DNA of 64,000 nt from Dryomyza anilis (lineage: Eukaryota > Arthropoda > Insecta > Diptera > Dryomyzidae): contig OX638133.1 in assembly GCA_951804985.1 (NCBI GenBank), positions 4,732,501 through 4,796,500 on the forward strand. Direction: 5' to 3'. The notes beneath the pieces are model-generated. The model searched no databases, was not told where the DNA came from, and saw only the letters and a list, made by a program, of their open reading frames with translations. Positions within the stretch are counted from its first letter, which is position 1; each line of letters opens with the position of its first letter. Below are positions 24,736 to 36,059 of the stretch, piece after piece. The translations under genes and the position numbers were made by a program.

Positions 24736-24915
24736 CACTCAGAATAAAATACCATAGAATCAATAGGATAAACGATAATTATAATGGTTAAATTCCATTA
24801 AATACTAGAAAATACTATTAAATACTATTAAATTAGTATTGAGTTTATATAAAAATATTTAAATTGCGTCAATAACTGTCCTATAAACTAATTTTTATAG
24901 GATTTTTATCTGAGT
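24736..24915. mobile_element. MITE type D (CACTCAGAA ends)
   Basis: Left TA|CACTCAGAATAAAATACC; right GTCCTATAAACTAATTTTTA then ATCTGAGT. Shares the AATAACTGTCCTAT and CTATTAAAT modules with copies at 26703 and 29840. Confidence 0.55.
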
Positions 24916-25929
24916 TTAGTTAGTTAAAACTTTTTTACTATTCGCTTATAAAAATGTTTATTGGGTATCGTGTTTGTCTCGTACAAAAATATTGGGAAAT
25001 TTCAGTACGAGGGAAAACAATTTTTGTGAATATTTATTTTAATTATATTTATTACTGCTCAATCTAAAAGAATTTTGAGTTTTTAATGGTTCGAATTGTT
25101 TCTATTTGTTCAACAAATTTTCAACTCTTTGACCTAAAACGAAAAATTCTTCGGATTATTTATTTTAAAACAGAAAAAAAACTTTCATAACTGCAACTCT
25201 CACAATTACTCATTAATGCGTTGTACTAAAAATCACAAAATGTGAGTTGTAAATATTTGGCACTTCTTTGTTTGACGCAAAAGACCGACGATGCGCGCTG
25301 TCAGAATCAGCTGCAAAATGATGTCATTCTAAAATAAGCATTTTACAAGGAATTTAATTATCAGTGCGAAAAACAGCACGGCAGAACTTCTTTTTCTTTT
25401 AATGGCATTTGTATCCTTTGGTTTTTTTGATAATGAATATTTTTTTTTTTTAAGAAATTCAAAATTTCACACAAAGAACAAAAAGCAGTATAAATATTTA
25501 AATTTTTAACACCGAAAAAAATACAAATAAAACTAAAGAACTTGCTGAAAACTGGCTTTAAAATCATAAGAACAAAAAAAAATGAAACCATGTTAAAACT
25601 TTATTTTACACAATTTTATTGAGGTTGCAGTTAATACGTTTTTTATGGCAACATTAAATGTGCATTATTACAACAACAACAGCAATAAATACCATACATG
25701 CTAATTGTAGGAATTTTAGGTTAGTCATATGCCAAAGTTATAATCGAAGAAGAAGAAGAAGAAGCAGACAATGTAGTAATAGAAAAGAATTATTTTACAA
25801 AAATGCGAGGTTATAAAATAATGCAATATTATTATTAAAATAAATTAATTACACACATTGTGTAGCCCATATCCCATGTTTTTGCAAATAGCTTTTAGCT
25901 AATTATTTAATATTGCTTATTAATGATTT

Positions 25930-26330
25930 TATTGTTTTCATTGTTGCGATTGTTATTGTTCCAGGGGCATCAGCAACAGCAATAGCAACATCATCGTCAT
26001 CATCACCAAAACAATACCTACCTGCCAGTCAGTCATATGCCAGGCAGGCTGCCGTGTAACTTAATATTTTTGCTCAAGGACGTTGCTTTGGGTTCTAAAC
26101 TATTCTATCTTTTTGAATGTCCGTTGGTCTGTCCAACTGTCTGTCTGTCTAGATACTTCATGCACAAAACATATTCATCACTCTACATGTCGAAGTCGCT
26201 GTCAGTTCAGCTGTTTGGCAAATTTTTGCAACGCTCTACAACTGACTGCCATTCTTTGGCATTTAATAATAGATCGATTTGTCTGACCTCCAAAAAATAT
26301 TACCACATTATTCATTAAACTGCACTAAGT
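25930..26330. other. CAGCAACAGCAAT / ATCGTC island, single-copy-like
   Basis: CAGCAACAGCAATAGC and CATCATCGTCATCATC runs, then mixed-composition DNA with two overlapping frames (26037-26318, 26083-26286) that resemble no protein I know. A CTGTCTGTCTGT run lies near 26140. Likely host non-coding. Confidence 0.35.
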
Positions 26331-26702
26331 ACACTCCCAAGATAGCATATTATGTAGTCAAATTTTACTATTCTAGGGTTCCTGCATAAATTCATTTTTG
26401 GGAATTACGCGATGTCAAATATTTTTTGAGTTAGGGGTTCTGTTTAAAATGGCTTTTTTATGTTTCCCATAGGATCCATAGCCCCTGAAGCATAAGACAT
26501 CATTTTTAAATATAATGGGTTTATTATTAAATTTGGATACTGTTTTGCTCCAATACCTCGAAGTTACTCGCAATTTGCAGTCTAAATTTTACAATTTTGA
26601 TAAAAATCGGTTAACAATTGATTTCTGGTTTTCAAATTTTATCGAACCACAATTACACTACTCAACAAAACGAGACAAAATGTTTCCTATGAACATTCCA
26701 TA

Positions 26703-26918
26703 CACACTCAGATATACTATAAAAACAATAGTTTTTTTGCTATTAAAATTAGTCAATAGGATAAATTATTATTTAAATTGGTATATAACATTTAATTCTA
26801 TAAAATACTATTCAATACTATTTAATTGTTTTCGTGTTTATATAAAAATATTAATATTTTGTATCTTTTTAAATCAATAACTGTCCTATTGACCAATTTT
26901 AATAGGACTTTTTCTGAG
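26703..26918. mobile_element. MITE type D copy
   Basis: Left TA|CACACTCAGATATACT, right AATAGGACTTTTTCTGAG|TA. Inner modules ATTAGTCAATAGGAT and CTGTCCTATTGACCAATTTT form the inverted subterminal pair typical of type D. Confidence 0.68.
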
Positions 26919-26995
26919 TACATCAATTCTATATAATTCGTAGGTGTCGCTTGACAGCAAACTCTGTTTTTTCTATTACAAGCATACGCTCTTTA

Positions 26996-27892
26996 CAATC
27001 ATATATGGTTGCCACAATCAAAGTATAGCATTTTGAATATTATTTGAACAATTATAGGGTCACTATTATCATATTATAGTAGATATATTACTATAAAATG
27101 ATTCTAATTCTGAAAAACCAACTTATTTTAAAAATAGCCATGTTATGGTTACGATAAAGATTGCCTCGAACACAATATGCTCAATACCAATCAAAGCATA
27201 AATGAAATTTATATTTACAGTCATAAAATATTCGCTTAATGGCAATTTTTTTATTTGCATCACTTTGATGTTTACTTTGTCGATGAGCAGTCAAGTTTTT
27301 TTGACGAGACGAAGTATTTTAATGTTTATACTCCATCATTATTAAAAATAAAAAAAATATATCCGAAAGTTAAAACGTTAATTTGAATGAAAAATGGTGG
27401 AAAATTTCAGCGATTTTGTTTGAAGACAGTGTTTGTCGCAATCATATTAGGATAATGCATATTTTTTACTGTGTGTTTAATTAAAATAAATAAAATAATA
27501 ATAGATTTAAATAAAATATTCATTAATTGAATAAATATAATTACTCTTCAATCCGCCTTCTCAGAAATGTAGGAATCATACAGATAATCTTAATATAATC
27601 ACTCGTCACTGCGGATTATGTGAAATCGCAAACAGAGGATCATATTATAGTTGTGTGAAGTAGTGATATGGACACTGAGTAATATAGTATGGTTGTTTGC
27701 AATCATAATATGGTCACCTAAAGACCATAATATGGTTGTGGGAAGTCGCGAGAACATAATATGGTTGTTAGTAATAATAATATGGTCAAAAAGACTTTAG
27801 TATCGTTGTGTTAAATCATAAAATGTACAATGAGGATCATATTAGACATATGATATGATTGCCTACAACCATAGCCACAATCATATTACGAT
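26996..27892. repeat. ATAATATGGTTG palindromic-motif repeat block
   Basis: CATAATATGGT / ACCATAATATG-type words recur at about 30-60 base spacing, most clearly between 27640 and 27860 (for example AATCATAATATGGTCACC, GACCATAATATGGTTGTG, ACATAATATGGTTGTTAG). The outer ends carry related words in opposite orientation (ACAATCATATATGGTTG near 27000, CAACCATAGCCACAATCAT near 27870), suggesting one diverged TIR element. Confidence 0.5.
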
Positions 27893-27893
27893 A

Positions 27894-28656
27894 CACCCAG
27901 AAAAAAATCATGGTAAATTAAAAGTATTTCAATAAAAAAAAAATAATTTATACTATTAAAATTGGGCAATAGGATGCCTCCCATTAATTCAATAATATTG
28001 GAACTGTTAATACAATATTTTGTTGTACCATAAATTTTATAATGTGCTCCTTTAATTACAATAAGCAAAACCTAGAAATATTTAATGATACGAATTATTA
28101 ATTTGATAGTATAGTCGAATTACATTTTCCTAATAATATATTAAAACATCACACACATAAATGGACACATCTCGTTGCAAAAGGTTATAGCACAATGTTC
28201 GCTTCAATTTACAATAATTGAGTATGCATTTAGAATCCGTCGCCATTCGATTTCTAATTTATTATCTGTAATAAATAGAAAATGATTAAATATAATGAAT
28301 TTACATTAAATACATTAAGTCCTTACCAATGTCGCGTTTAAATATGTGGATTATTACAAAAAATGCATGCGACTACACAAACACTCAGAATGACGTACAA
28401 AACGAACAAGTTTATATTCGTGTTGATGTTTTTTTATGCCACGTTTTTTATTATAGGAGGAAACCATTAAAACAATTGTATTTATTCTATTAAAAATAAT
28501 AATATTGAAATATTTAGATTATAGGTACTGAATTTTTCGAATACTATCAAATTAATTAGAAAACTTTTGATTCAAAAAGAAAAAACTATTAATTCATGAA
28601 CCAAAAGATTAATGGTCGTACCATTAAGTACTTAATGGGACATATTCTTCTGAGTG
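27894..28656 (+). mobile_element. MITE type D, long copy
   Basis: Left TA|CACCCAGAAAAAAATCATGG; right TTCTTCTGAGTG|TA. The subterminal parts are inverted relatives (ACCATTAAT / ATTAATGG, ACTATTAAAATTGGGCAATA). The interior of about 500 bases has no ORF. This is the longest type D copy in the window and might preserve more of the parent element. Confidence 0.68.
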
Positions 28657-28800
28657 TACCCTTTAAATATGAACACCACGATCATGTTTTTTCTGTCCGT
28701 GTACGTAAACTTTAAAAAATAGTTATTGAACTTTCTCAGAGATTAATTTTCAGAGATTAAATTTTGTAAATTTTTCTTTTCATTGTTAGGACTAAAAATA

Positions 28801-29154
28801 AAGGGTTTTTCAATAAGAGCTCTACAAAAGTTTTTTTAAGGGATTTTCAACAGAGACGCTACAAAAGTAGAGCTACAGGGACAGCAAACGACGCCATATT
28901 TCTTGCCGCTCTTTTGACATTTCTCTTCAGTAAGGTTTGCCATTTCATAATGGAAAGACATACGAGCCAACAATGAGTCAAAATTATTAAAATTTACTAC
29001 CGAAATTCAAATTCGTATATCTTTCCATCATGAAATGGCAAACCTTACTGAAGAGAAATGTCAAATGAGCGTTTTCACACACAGCGTTTTCACACACGTT
29101 CGTTTACTGTCCCTGTTGCTCTACTTTTGTAACGTCCCATTTGAAAAAACCCTT
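28801..29154. mobile_element. TIR element with 50-bp internal hairpin arms
   Basis: Ends are AAGGGTTTTTCAA and TTGAAAAAACCCTT flanked by TA. A second inner copy of the terminal module occurs on the left (AAGGGATTTTCAACAGAGAC at about 28840). Inside, TTTGACATTTCTCTTCAGTA at about 28915 pairs with its near-perfect reverse complement ending at about 29066, giving arms of roughly 50 bases around a loop of about 44. Non-coding. Superfamily not assigned. Confidence 0.75.
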
Positions 29155-29466
29155 TATTATACCAATAAATAATAAAATACCTATATATTTCAGGATATTT
29201 GAATGTAAACACGAAACAAAATATTTTTTTTTGATGTTCTTGTATGATTTGTTTTCAAGTATTTCAGTTCTAATGAATAATAACTATCAAAATTCAAAAG
29301 CGAAATGGTACATCGTGCGTTTCTGATGTCTGAAGACTGTTTATAGCGAAGTTACTAGCTATAATTTTCGCTGAATTTTTAGGTCTATATATTTGCGTAT
29401 TACCAACATTTTTAATGGATGTCCCAAAATCAAACCCTTTAAGGAGTAGAAGTAATCACTAATGTA

Positions 29467-29705
29467 CACAGAGAATGGAGATTTGTTGCGCCAACCAACA
29501 ATATACCCAGCCAACATATTCGGTTCTCTCCAACGCTTAGTCGGTTGTTATTGTCAAAACTAAAAGAGTTTTAGTTTGGACTACAACCAATTTCGAATTG
29601 TTTTAGAACAATTTGTAGACAATCCGATTTACAGAATTAACTTAGTTTGTAACACTAACTTTTTCGTTCTTTCAACCTCATGTCAAAAGAGGATTTTTCT
29701 GTGTG
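29467..29705 (+). mobile_element. MITE type C copy
   Basis: Left TA|CACAGAGAATGGAGATTTGT, right GAGGATTTTTCTGTGTG|TA. Shares GTTGCGCCAACCAACA, GGTTGTTATTGTCAAAACTA and CTTTCAACCTCATG modules with the other type C copies. Confidence 0.7.
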
Positions 29706-29839
29706 TACAATACTAGTCCTGGATTTAACTGAATTCAATAAATTTTTGATTTATACTTTCGAAAAATATTCAAATATATCAGAACTAATTGCGATGAATC
29801 GACATGTCACATTGACAAAGAGAAATAACGTTTTTAGCA

Positions 29840-30082
29840 CACTCAGAAAAAATCCTATTAAAATTGGTCAATAGGACAGTTATTGATTCAATAGTATAGT
29901 AAAAAAAAAATGTTCATACAAACACAAAAACAATTTAATAGTATTTTATGGTTTTTAATGTTTTTTTTTATAGTTTTTTAAGTTTTCAATTTTACAAATT
30001 TTCAATTTTCAAATAATAGTTTATCCTATTGACTAATTTTAATAGTTAAAAACTATTGATTTTAAAGTATTTTTTCTGAGTG
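29840..30082. mobile_element. MITE type D copy
   Basis: CACTCAGAAAAAATCCTATT at the left and AAAGTATTTTTTCTGAGTG at the right; inner AATTGGTCAATAGGACAG and TATCCTATTGACTAATTTTA are inverted partners. The flanking TA is not conserved here (GCA / CAG). It overlaps the end of an incidental 64-codon frame. Confidence 0.68.
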
Positions 30083-30527
30083 CAGTAAGGGTTTTTAAAC
30101 TTTAACATTGTTGGATTAAAATCCACACATTAACTAAACGATGATTTTAAATCGGTGAAACCTGATTTTGAGTTTAAAAAATATTTAAACCACTAATGGA
30201 AAAAATATACATTTTTTGAAATTATAAAATTCAACGATTGTGGTTGGGGAATTTCACAACACTTATACAAACAAAAAAAAACCGATATTGTCATCTTGTC
30301 AAGGAAATAAATATTCATTCTAATGAGTACCCACCATATCTATATCAAATATATGTGTGGTGTAGGCATTGACTATATAAATGACACATGAAATAACAAT
30401 GTGTAGTGTGTTTAAGAAGAAAAAATCACCGCAACATTCGGTAAATGTCCCGAAATTTAAACAGACAGCTATATATTACACCGTCCGACATATTTTAACT
30501 TTTGATTATAGATAAACGACAATCTTA

Positions 30528-30754
30528 CACACAGAATAGAAATTTGTTGCGCCAACAAACTCTTTGCCCAAACAACTTTTTCCGTTCTCTCAACCACTTA
30601 GTCGTTTCCTATGCAACCTACTGCAACAAATATTCAACATTTTTAGAACAATTTGGAGTGTGTATAGGCCAATATTTAAAGCGACAACCGAATATGACAG
30701 TTCCGCCTAAAAATTTGTAGAACATTCGTTATAATCGAATGAAGATTTTTCTGA
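30528..30754 (+). mobile_element. MITE type C copy with degraded right end
   Basis: Left TA|CACACAGAATAGAAATTTGT followed by TGCGCCAACAAACTC. The right side keeps GACAGTTCCGCC and CGAATGAAGATTTTTCTG, but the terminal CACACAGA is lost. Confidence 0.6.
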
Positions 30755-30889
30755 TATTCTGTCTGAAATATTCTGAAAGTACGCCAAAAATAATAAAATG
30801 TTCGTGTTTAACAGTTTTTCTAGGTCTGGTCTTTTAAGGTTTTTAAAAGTTGATATTCAAAATCGTTTTCTTTGGTTATAAAATACACA

Positions 30890-31360
30890 ATCTATAACTC
30901 TGTTGTATATAAGTTTGTTGTCTGTCCTAATGTTTGTTCCAGTGTCACGTCTTAATTGCTTCACAATTTTACGCAAAGATACTTGGAGTCCGGTGGGTGA
31001 CATAGGCTACATATGGTCGGGATTGGACTACGGGAAGTGACACCTTCCATACAACATATATTTTAAAACGATATAAATCAGCACCTACACCAGCTGCGAA
31101 CGTGAAACAAAAAACTCAAATTCAAAAAATAATTTAAAAAACGCAAAAACAGAAGAAATCCACAAAATCAAAAATTTAATTTTTTAGTTTGAGGTATTTT
31201 TCCTGTAGCTTTATTTCGCAGAGCCTAAAATTGAATTTTGTCGAACATTGTAAATTTAACAAAAAACAAAAGTAAAAAAAGAAATATATAACACAAGATT
31301 AAATAATCAGAATATCTACATTAAAAACAGAAAAGAAAAATATTAAAAAAATATAAAAAA
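30890..31360 (+). mobile_element. Degraded Helitron-like relic
   Basis: TTTGTTGTCTGTCC, GAAGTGACACCTTCCATACA, TAAAACGATATAAATCAGCA and an ACAAAAAACTCAAATTC tract parallel the left half of the element at 10395-11331 in the same order. No hairpin-CTAG end was found, and the substitution load is high. Confidence 0.5.
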
Positions 31361-31609
31361 TGTAAAGCAAAAATTGCGGTTAATAAATTTTGTTGATACC
31401 AACACTCAAAAGAGGTCATGTTTAATTGGGTGACTGCTACAACAACAACAGCTAACAAAAATTGGATTTCTGCGAAACAACAAAATCATGCTCAATTTGT
31501 TCTAATTTCATGCCTTTTAATTTATGTTAAACAATTTTAAATAAAATGCAAAGTATTTCTTTTTTTGTTATAGAAAAATAAAAAATCATTTAATGTAAAA
31601 TTTAAGATG

Positions 31610-32100
31610 ACCTGGATTATTGTAGCCGATGTTGCTGCCATTTTAGGCAGCCCTGACAGCAACGGTACTTGCGCTTAATTGTCATGCGAGAAATTGTTGT
31701 TGTTGCTGCCGATTTTACAACAAATTCTACGTTGCTGCAATGTTAAGTGCTGCCAAAGAAGTTCAAGGATCTCAGCCGCCATGTTTTCGTACGAGGCGAC
31801 GCGACGCGATGCGATGCAGAATTATGACATGTTTTTCTTTGGCTGCAACGAACGCCCGACCGTTGGTTCGTTCGTTGATCTTGCGTCGGTTCGTCGGTCG
31901 GTCTATTCGCAGTCGGACTCTTCAGTTTGCCGGGTCTGTTTATTTATTTTTGGCAAAGAGAATTGTTCATAAATAACGGACGTTGTCAGTGTCATTGTCA
32001 GCGACAGCAATGGCGCTGCAAGCAGCAGCAACAATAATAACAACGACAGCTGGCGTTATTTGCAAATGTTGGTATGCGGCGGCAGGTTTTAACTCTGGCT
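31610..32100. other. Single-copy-like island, TTGTTGCTGCC / CAGCAGCAACAA
   Basis: Closer to balanced composition than its flanks, with two overlapping plus frames (31679-31972, 31740-31976) that show no known domain. A run of direct GCGACGCGATGCGATGC repeats lies at about 31796. Probably host non-coding DNA. Confidence 0.35.
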
Positions 32101-32224
32101 GCAAGAGCCTATTTTATGGTGTTATGGGAATTGATTTTTAAAGTTTAATAAAAATTTATTTTTTAAGGAGTTTTTAAAGAAAAATCAATTTTATTCAAAA
32201 AAAAAAAATTTCTTTTTCTAGTAA

Positions 32225-33069
32225 AAATTTAATAATTGAATTTTTAGTGAAAAATTAAATTTTTAATTAAAAATTATCTTTTTAATTAAAAATTAAATTT
32301 TAATTAAAAATTAAATTTTTAATTAAAAATTTAATTTTTTAGTGAAAAATTGAATTTTTAGTGAAAAATTGAATTTATAGTGAATAATTGAATTTTTAGT
32401 GAAAAATTTTATTTTTAGTGAAAAGTTTTATTTTTAGTGAAAATTTGAATTTTTAGTGAAAAATTGAATTTTTAGTGAAAAAATTGAATTTTTAGTGAAA
32501 AATTGAATTTTTAGTGAAAAATTGAATTTTTAGTGAAAATTTGAATTCTTAGTGAAAAATTGAATTTTAGTGAAAAATTGAATTTTTAGTGAAAAATTGA
32601 ATTTTTAGTGAAAAATTGAATTTTTAGTGAAAAATTGAATTTTTAGTGAAAAATTGAATTTTTAGTGAAAAATTGAATTTTTAGTGAAAAATTGAATTTT
32701 TAGTGAAAAATTGAATTTTTAGTGAAAAATTGAATTTTTAGTGAAAAATTGAATTTTTAGTGAAAAATTGAATTTTTAGTGAAAATTTGAATTTTTAGTG
32801 AAAATTTGAATTTTTAGTGAAAATTTGAATTTTTAGTGAAAATTTGAATTTTTAGTGAAAATTTGAATTTTTAGTGAAAAATTGAATTTTTAGTGAAAAA
32901 TTGAATTTTTTTAGTGAAAAATTGAATTTTTAGTGAAAAATTGAATTTTTAGTAAAAATTTTAATTTTTTAGTGAAAAATTGAATTTTTAGTGAAAATTT
33001 GAATTTTTAGTGAAAATTTGAATTTTTAGTGAAAAATTGAATTTTTATTGAAAAATTGAATTTTTTTTT
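32225..33069. repeat. 19-bp minisatellite, TTTTTAGTGAAAAATTGAA
   Basis: About 38 head-to-tail copies of a 19-base unit, with a homogeneous core (about 32460-32780) and variant flanks. Units with AAAATTTGAA cluster at 32780-32870, and the left edge (32240-32340) grades into TTTTTAATTAAAAATTAAA. Local runs of identical variants imply recent expansion by slippage or unequal exchange. No ORF. It is related to the array at 51966-53226. Confidence 0.95.
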
Positions 33070-33474
33070 GAAATAGTCTTCCTAGATTCAGCCTCACATC
33101 TTCGCTTCCCCTGCCCCACCCAGATTAGAACTACAACTTATTCTCCCTGGGATGTGCCAACCGAGCTTAATGTACCGTAAGTGGGACACAATGGCGGAGC
33201 AATAAAGTTATTAACAATGCGCAATCATGTACGTTTACTCTAAAATAGGCGAACGTGACAAATTCTCAAATTGCAACTCAATCCAACCCACACCGCGCCC
33301 TCATAATGATGATGATGACGACGATGATTATGACAAAGTCTACTTGAGAATCTACTTAAAAGGCAGCAGTTGTGCTGATTGTTTGTTGTTGGTTTTGCTT
33401 TTATTTTGTTTTTGTTTTTTGTGTACAAGGATCGTTATCGCATTGAAATTATGGAACTCAAACTGAACTCAACT

Positions 33475-33870
33475 CAAGTCAGTTGCTAAGTTGAAGAACT
33501 TTTGCCTCAAGTGCGGCTTATTTAGAAAACAACTACAACAAGCAACATCATTAGCATGTTTTAGAACAACATTAACACGATGGACATTGTCTGGTTGTTG
33601 GACGTTCGTTCGGGTTGCAAAAGGGCAAAAATGGCCACCGCCAGCCAGGCCAAGTGCGGGTCGTGGACGGCGCCACGCAAAGCGACAGCTGGACATTGGA
33701 ATGGCATGACTTGGAACATGTGCACAGAGCCGTTAGCAAAACAAAAATGTTGCATTTTGTGGTTCGAAAAAAAAAAGAAATTAAGCAAATATTTGAAGTA
33801 CTTGGACTTGACTGAATTATTGAAGCTGTTTTGTATTTATGAGGAATTGCATTGATCTTGCTGGTTGATC
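33475..33870. other. GC-richer island, unassigned
   Basis: About 33590-33740 is clearly GC-richer than the flanks (GCCACCGCCAGCCAGGCC, CGGGTCGTGGACGGCGCC). Frames are open on both strands for 60-90 codons, but they overlap each other and none resembles a known protein. It could be a conserved regulatory block or an exon. I cannot decide from the sequence alone. Confidence 0.3.
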
Positions 33871-33929
33871 AACATGTTGAGAGACTTGAACTAATTTTGC
33901 GTTTCTAATGAGTGCAATAGGCGTGAATT

Positions 33930-34751
33930 GTGTTAAGTGACTCTTAAGAATGCGTCGGTGTTAAGGAAGTTGGAAAATGGTGTAAAGTAGGCCTTGAAGT
34001 TGAGCTGAAACTGCTTTATTACAGCATTTGAAATGCCTAAAGTATGCCTTAAGAATATCTAGTGAATGCCTCTAGACTGAATGTCTTTACAATGTCTTAG
34101 CAATGCCTGCTAGATGTCTTCGGAATGTCTTCAAGATGTCTTAAAAATACTCTAACTAAGTAAAACTGACTTAATGCCTTCAGAATTTACTAATAAAGTG
34201 CGTTTCAAATAAGTTCAATAAGCGGAATGGTGTTAAGTGTCGCTTAAGAATTCGTCAAGGAAGACTGTATTAAGAATCGAATCCAAAATTACCTTAGCAT
34301 GATTTTAGAAAGTCTTGAGAATGCCATGAAAATGCTGTTAAGAATGTCTTAAGAATTCTTTCAAAATGTTTTCAATAAATGACTTGAGAATGTCTTTAGA
34401 TGGCCCTAAGAATGCCTTTAGAATGTTTAAAAAAATATTTACAAATGTCTGCAGAATGCATCCTAAGAATTTCCTTAAGAATAATTTAAAATTACCACAA
34501 AAATTATATGTGTTACTCATAAAGGTGCAAAATACACGGAATGGTATAAGTGTCTACATATGTAATACGAAGCCCCAGAAACTTGCCCAAAATTACCTAA
34601 AAAATATTTTAGAATGTCCTAAGAATGCCATCTTGAAGACATTTTAGAATGTCTTAAGAATGCTTCAGAATTGCTTAAAAAATTCTTTGAGAATACCTTA
34701 ATAATGTCAAACGAATGCCTTCAAAATGCCTAGAAAATGCTGTTAGAAAGT
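33930..34751. repeat. AGAATGTCTTA degenerate tandem repeat, left part
   Basis: Many copies of AGAATGCCTTAAGAATGTC-like units of roughly 18-22 bases with high divergence. The array resumes after the inserted hAT MITE at 34760-35382, so the two parts were once contiguous. Confidence 0.7.
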
Positions 34752-34759
34752 GTATAAAC
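34752..34759. repeat. Left 8-bp target-site duplication
   Basis: GTATAAAC, repeated exactly at 35383-35390. Confidence 0.92.
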
Positions 34760-35382
34760 CAGAGTTAGGAAATCCTCACACACGCTCACTCAAACTCATG
34801 AGTTTTCCAAAATATTTTTTTCTCGTTGCTACTCACCTCATGTGTGAGTAGCTAGAAAATATACGGCAAACGCACAACTCATAAGAGAGCCGCATTTTGT
34901 GAGTAGAGATTTTGCTACTCAAAGTGAGTGTATAAATTAATAAAAAGATGGGGAAGAAAAGAAATGTTCTTACGGTGTATTTCACAGAAGATAGAATGTG
35001 AATTGGGCATTATTTATAAAATAAACCATTTTAAGTTTCAATGCAACTCGTCTGGCAACATCGTTTACTCGTTGCATACATACAAAAAATGAGCACCATG
35101 TTTATACAATTTGGCCTTGTACTTTTATGAGTATGAGAAAAAGATAAAATGCGTAATGCTACTCCCTCGTGAGGAGAAAAATAAATGAGTAGAAGACAGC
35201 ACTCATGAAAAGTTTTTACTCTCCGATGATTAACCATTTATGAGTAGTGAGTAAGTCGGATTTTTTATCTCTTACTCACTCATGTCGTGTGTAGTAAAGT
35301 TAAATGTGTGCTTTCTCACTTATGTGGATTATGCATGAGTGAGGCATTATGAGTATTCATTTATGTGACGTTCTGAACTCTG
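34760..35382. mobile_element. 623-bp hAT-type MITE rich in ACTCATGAG motifs
   Basis: Ends CAGAGTTAGG and CTGAACTCTG are inverted, and the 8-bp duplication GTATAAAC is perfect, fitting hAT. The interior has many ACTCATGAGT, GTGAGTAG and TACTCAC words in both orientations, which look like subterminal transposase-binding repeats. No transposase; the 68-codon minus frame at 35031-35237 is incidental. Confidence 0.85.
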
Positions 35383-35570
35383 GTATAAACTCGCCAAAGA
35401 GTGTCCTAAGAATGAATTCAGAATACACCTTCAGAATACCATCCTTAAGAATGTTTTAGGAACGTCTAAAAGGAATAATAAGGAAGTATTTTAAGAAGGC
35501 ATATAGAAATCATTCAGATGTCAGTAAGATTTACTATCAGTTAGTTTTCAGAAAGTCTCATAAAAGTATT
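35383..35570. repeat. AGAATGTCTTA degenerate repeat, right part
   Basis: Starts with the second GTATAAAC copy and continues with GTCCTAAGAATGAATTCAGA and CCTTAAGAATGTTTTAGG units, as left of the MITE. Confidence 0.6.
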
Positions 35571-36059
35571 GTGAACACTAAACCAGTAAGGAATGGTAGG
35601 TCACATAAAAAATTTTAAAGTAGGAAAATTGTTATTGTTGGTAATAAAAAAGAGCTTAAAAGAGCAGTTAGTTGATCTAGTTTATGATTAACTGGTCCAT
35701 AGTTTGACATTTGTAATCGCAAAAGAATTTTCTTAATTTGAGCCGGTTAAATTAAAAATCACCCGTAGTTAGTATTATATGAGATTCACATATCACAGTT
35801 CACATTCTATATTCACAATACCATTTTCAATACCAAAAATCATAGATTTACAAGTAATCTAAGTTCAGAGTTTCCTTGATCTACCACTTATAGTTTTCTG
35901 ATAATCGTGGTTTCAATAAACAGACTGACGGACATCGGTTAATCGACTCAGGAGTTCACCGATCTAGAATATAGATACTTTTCCTTACTGAACATAGAAC
36001 CTTCTGAGTATTATAAACGGATGATCATACTAAATATACCCTTTCTTGATTTTAAAATA

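Noticed and set aside
26515..26880. 121-codon plus frame
   Set aside because: Its second half lies in a type D MITE (26703-26918) and the first half is AT-rich with no domain.
32225..33069. CRISPR-like regular repeat
   Set aside because: The 19-bp units are contiguous with no unique spacers, and the sequence context is an insect genome; it is a minisatellite.
33491..33855. Overlapping 60-90 codon frames on both strands in a GC-richer island
   Set aside because: Open frames on both strands reflect higher GC content. No recognisable product, so it is kept only as an unassigned island.
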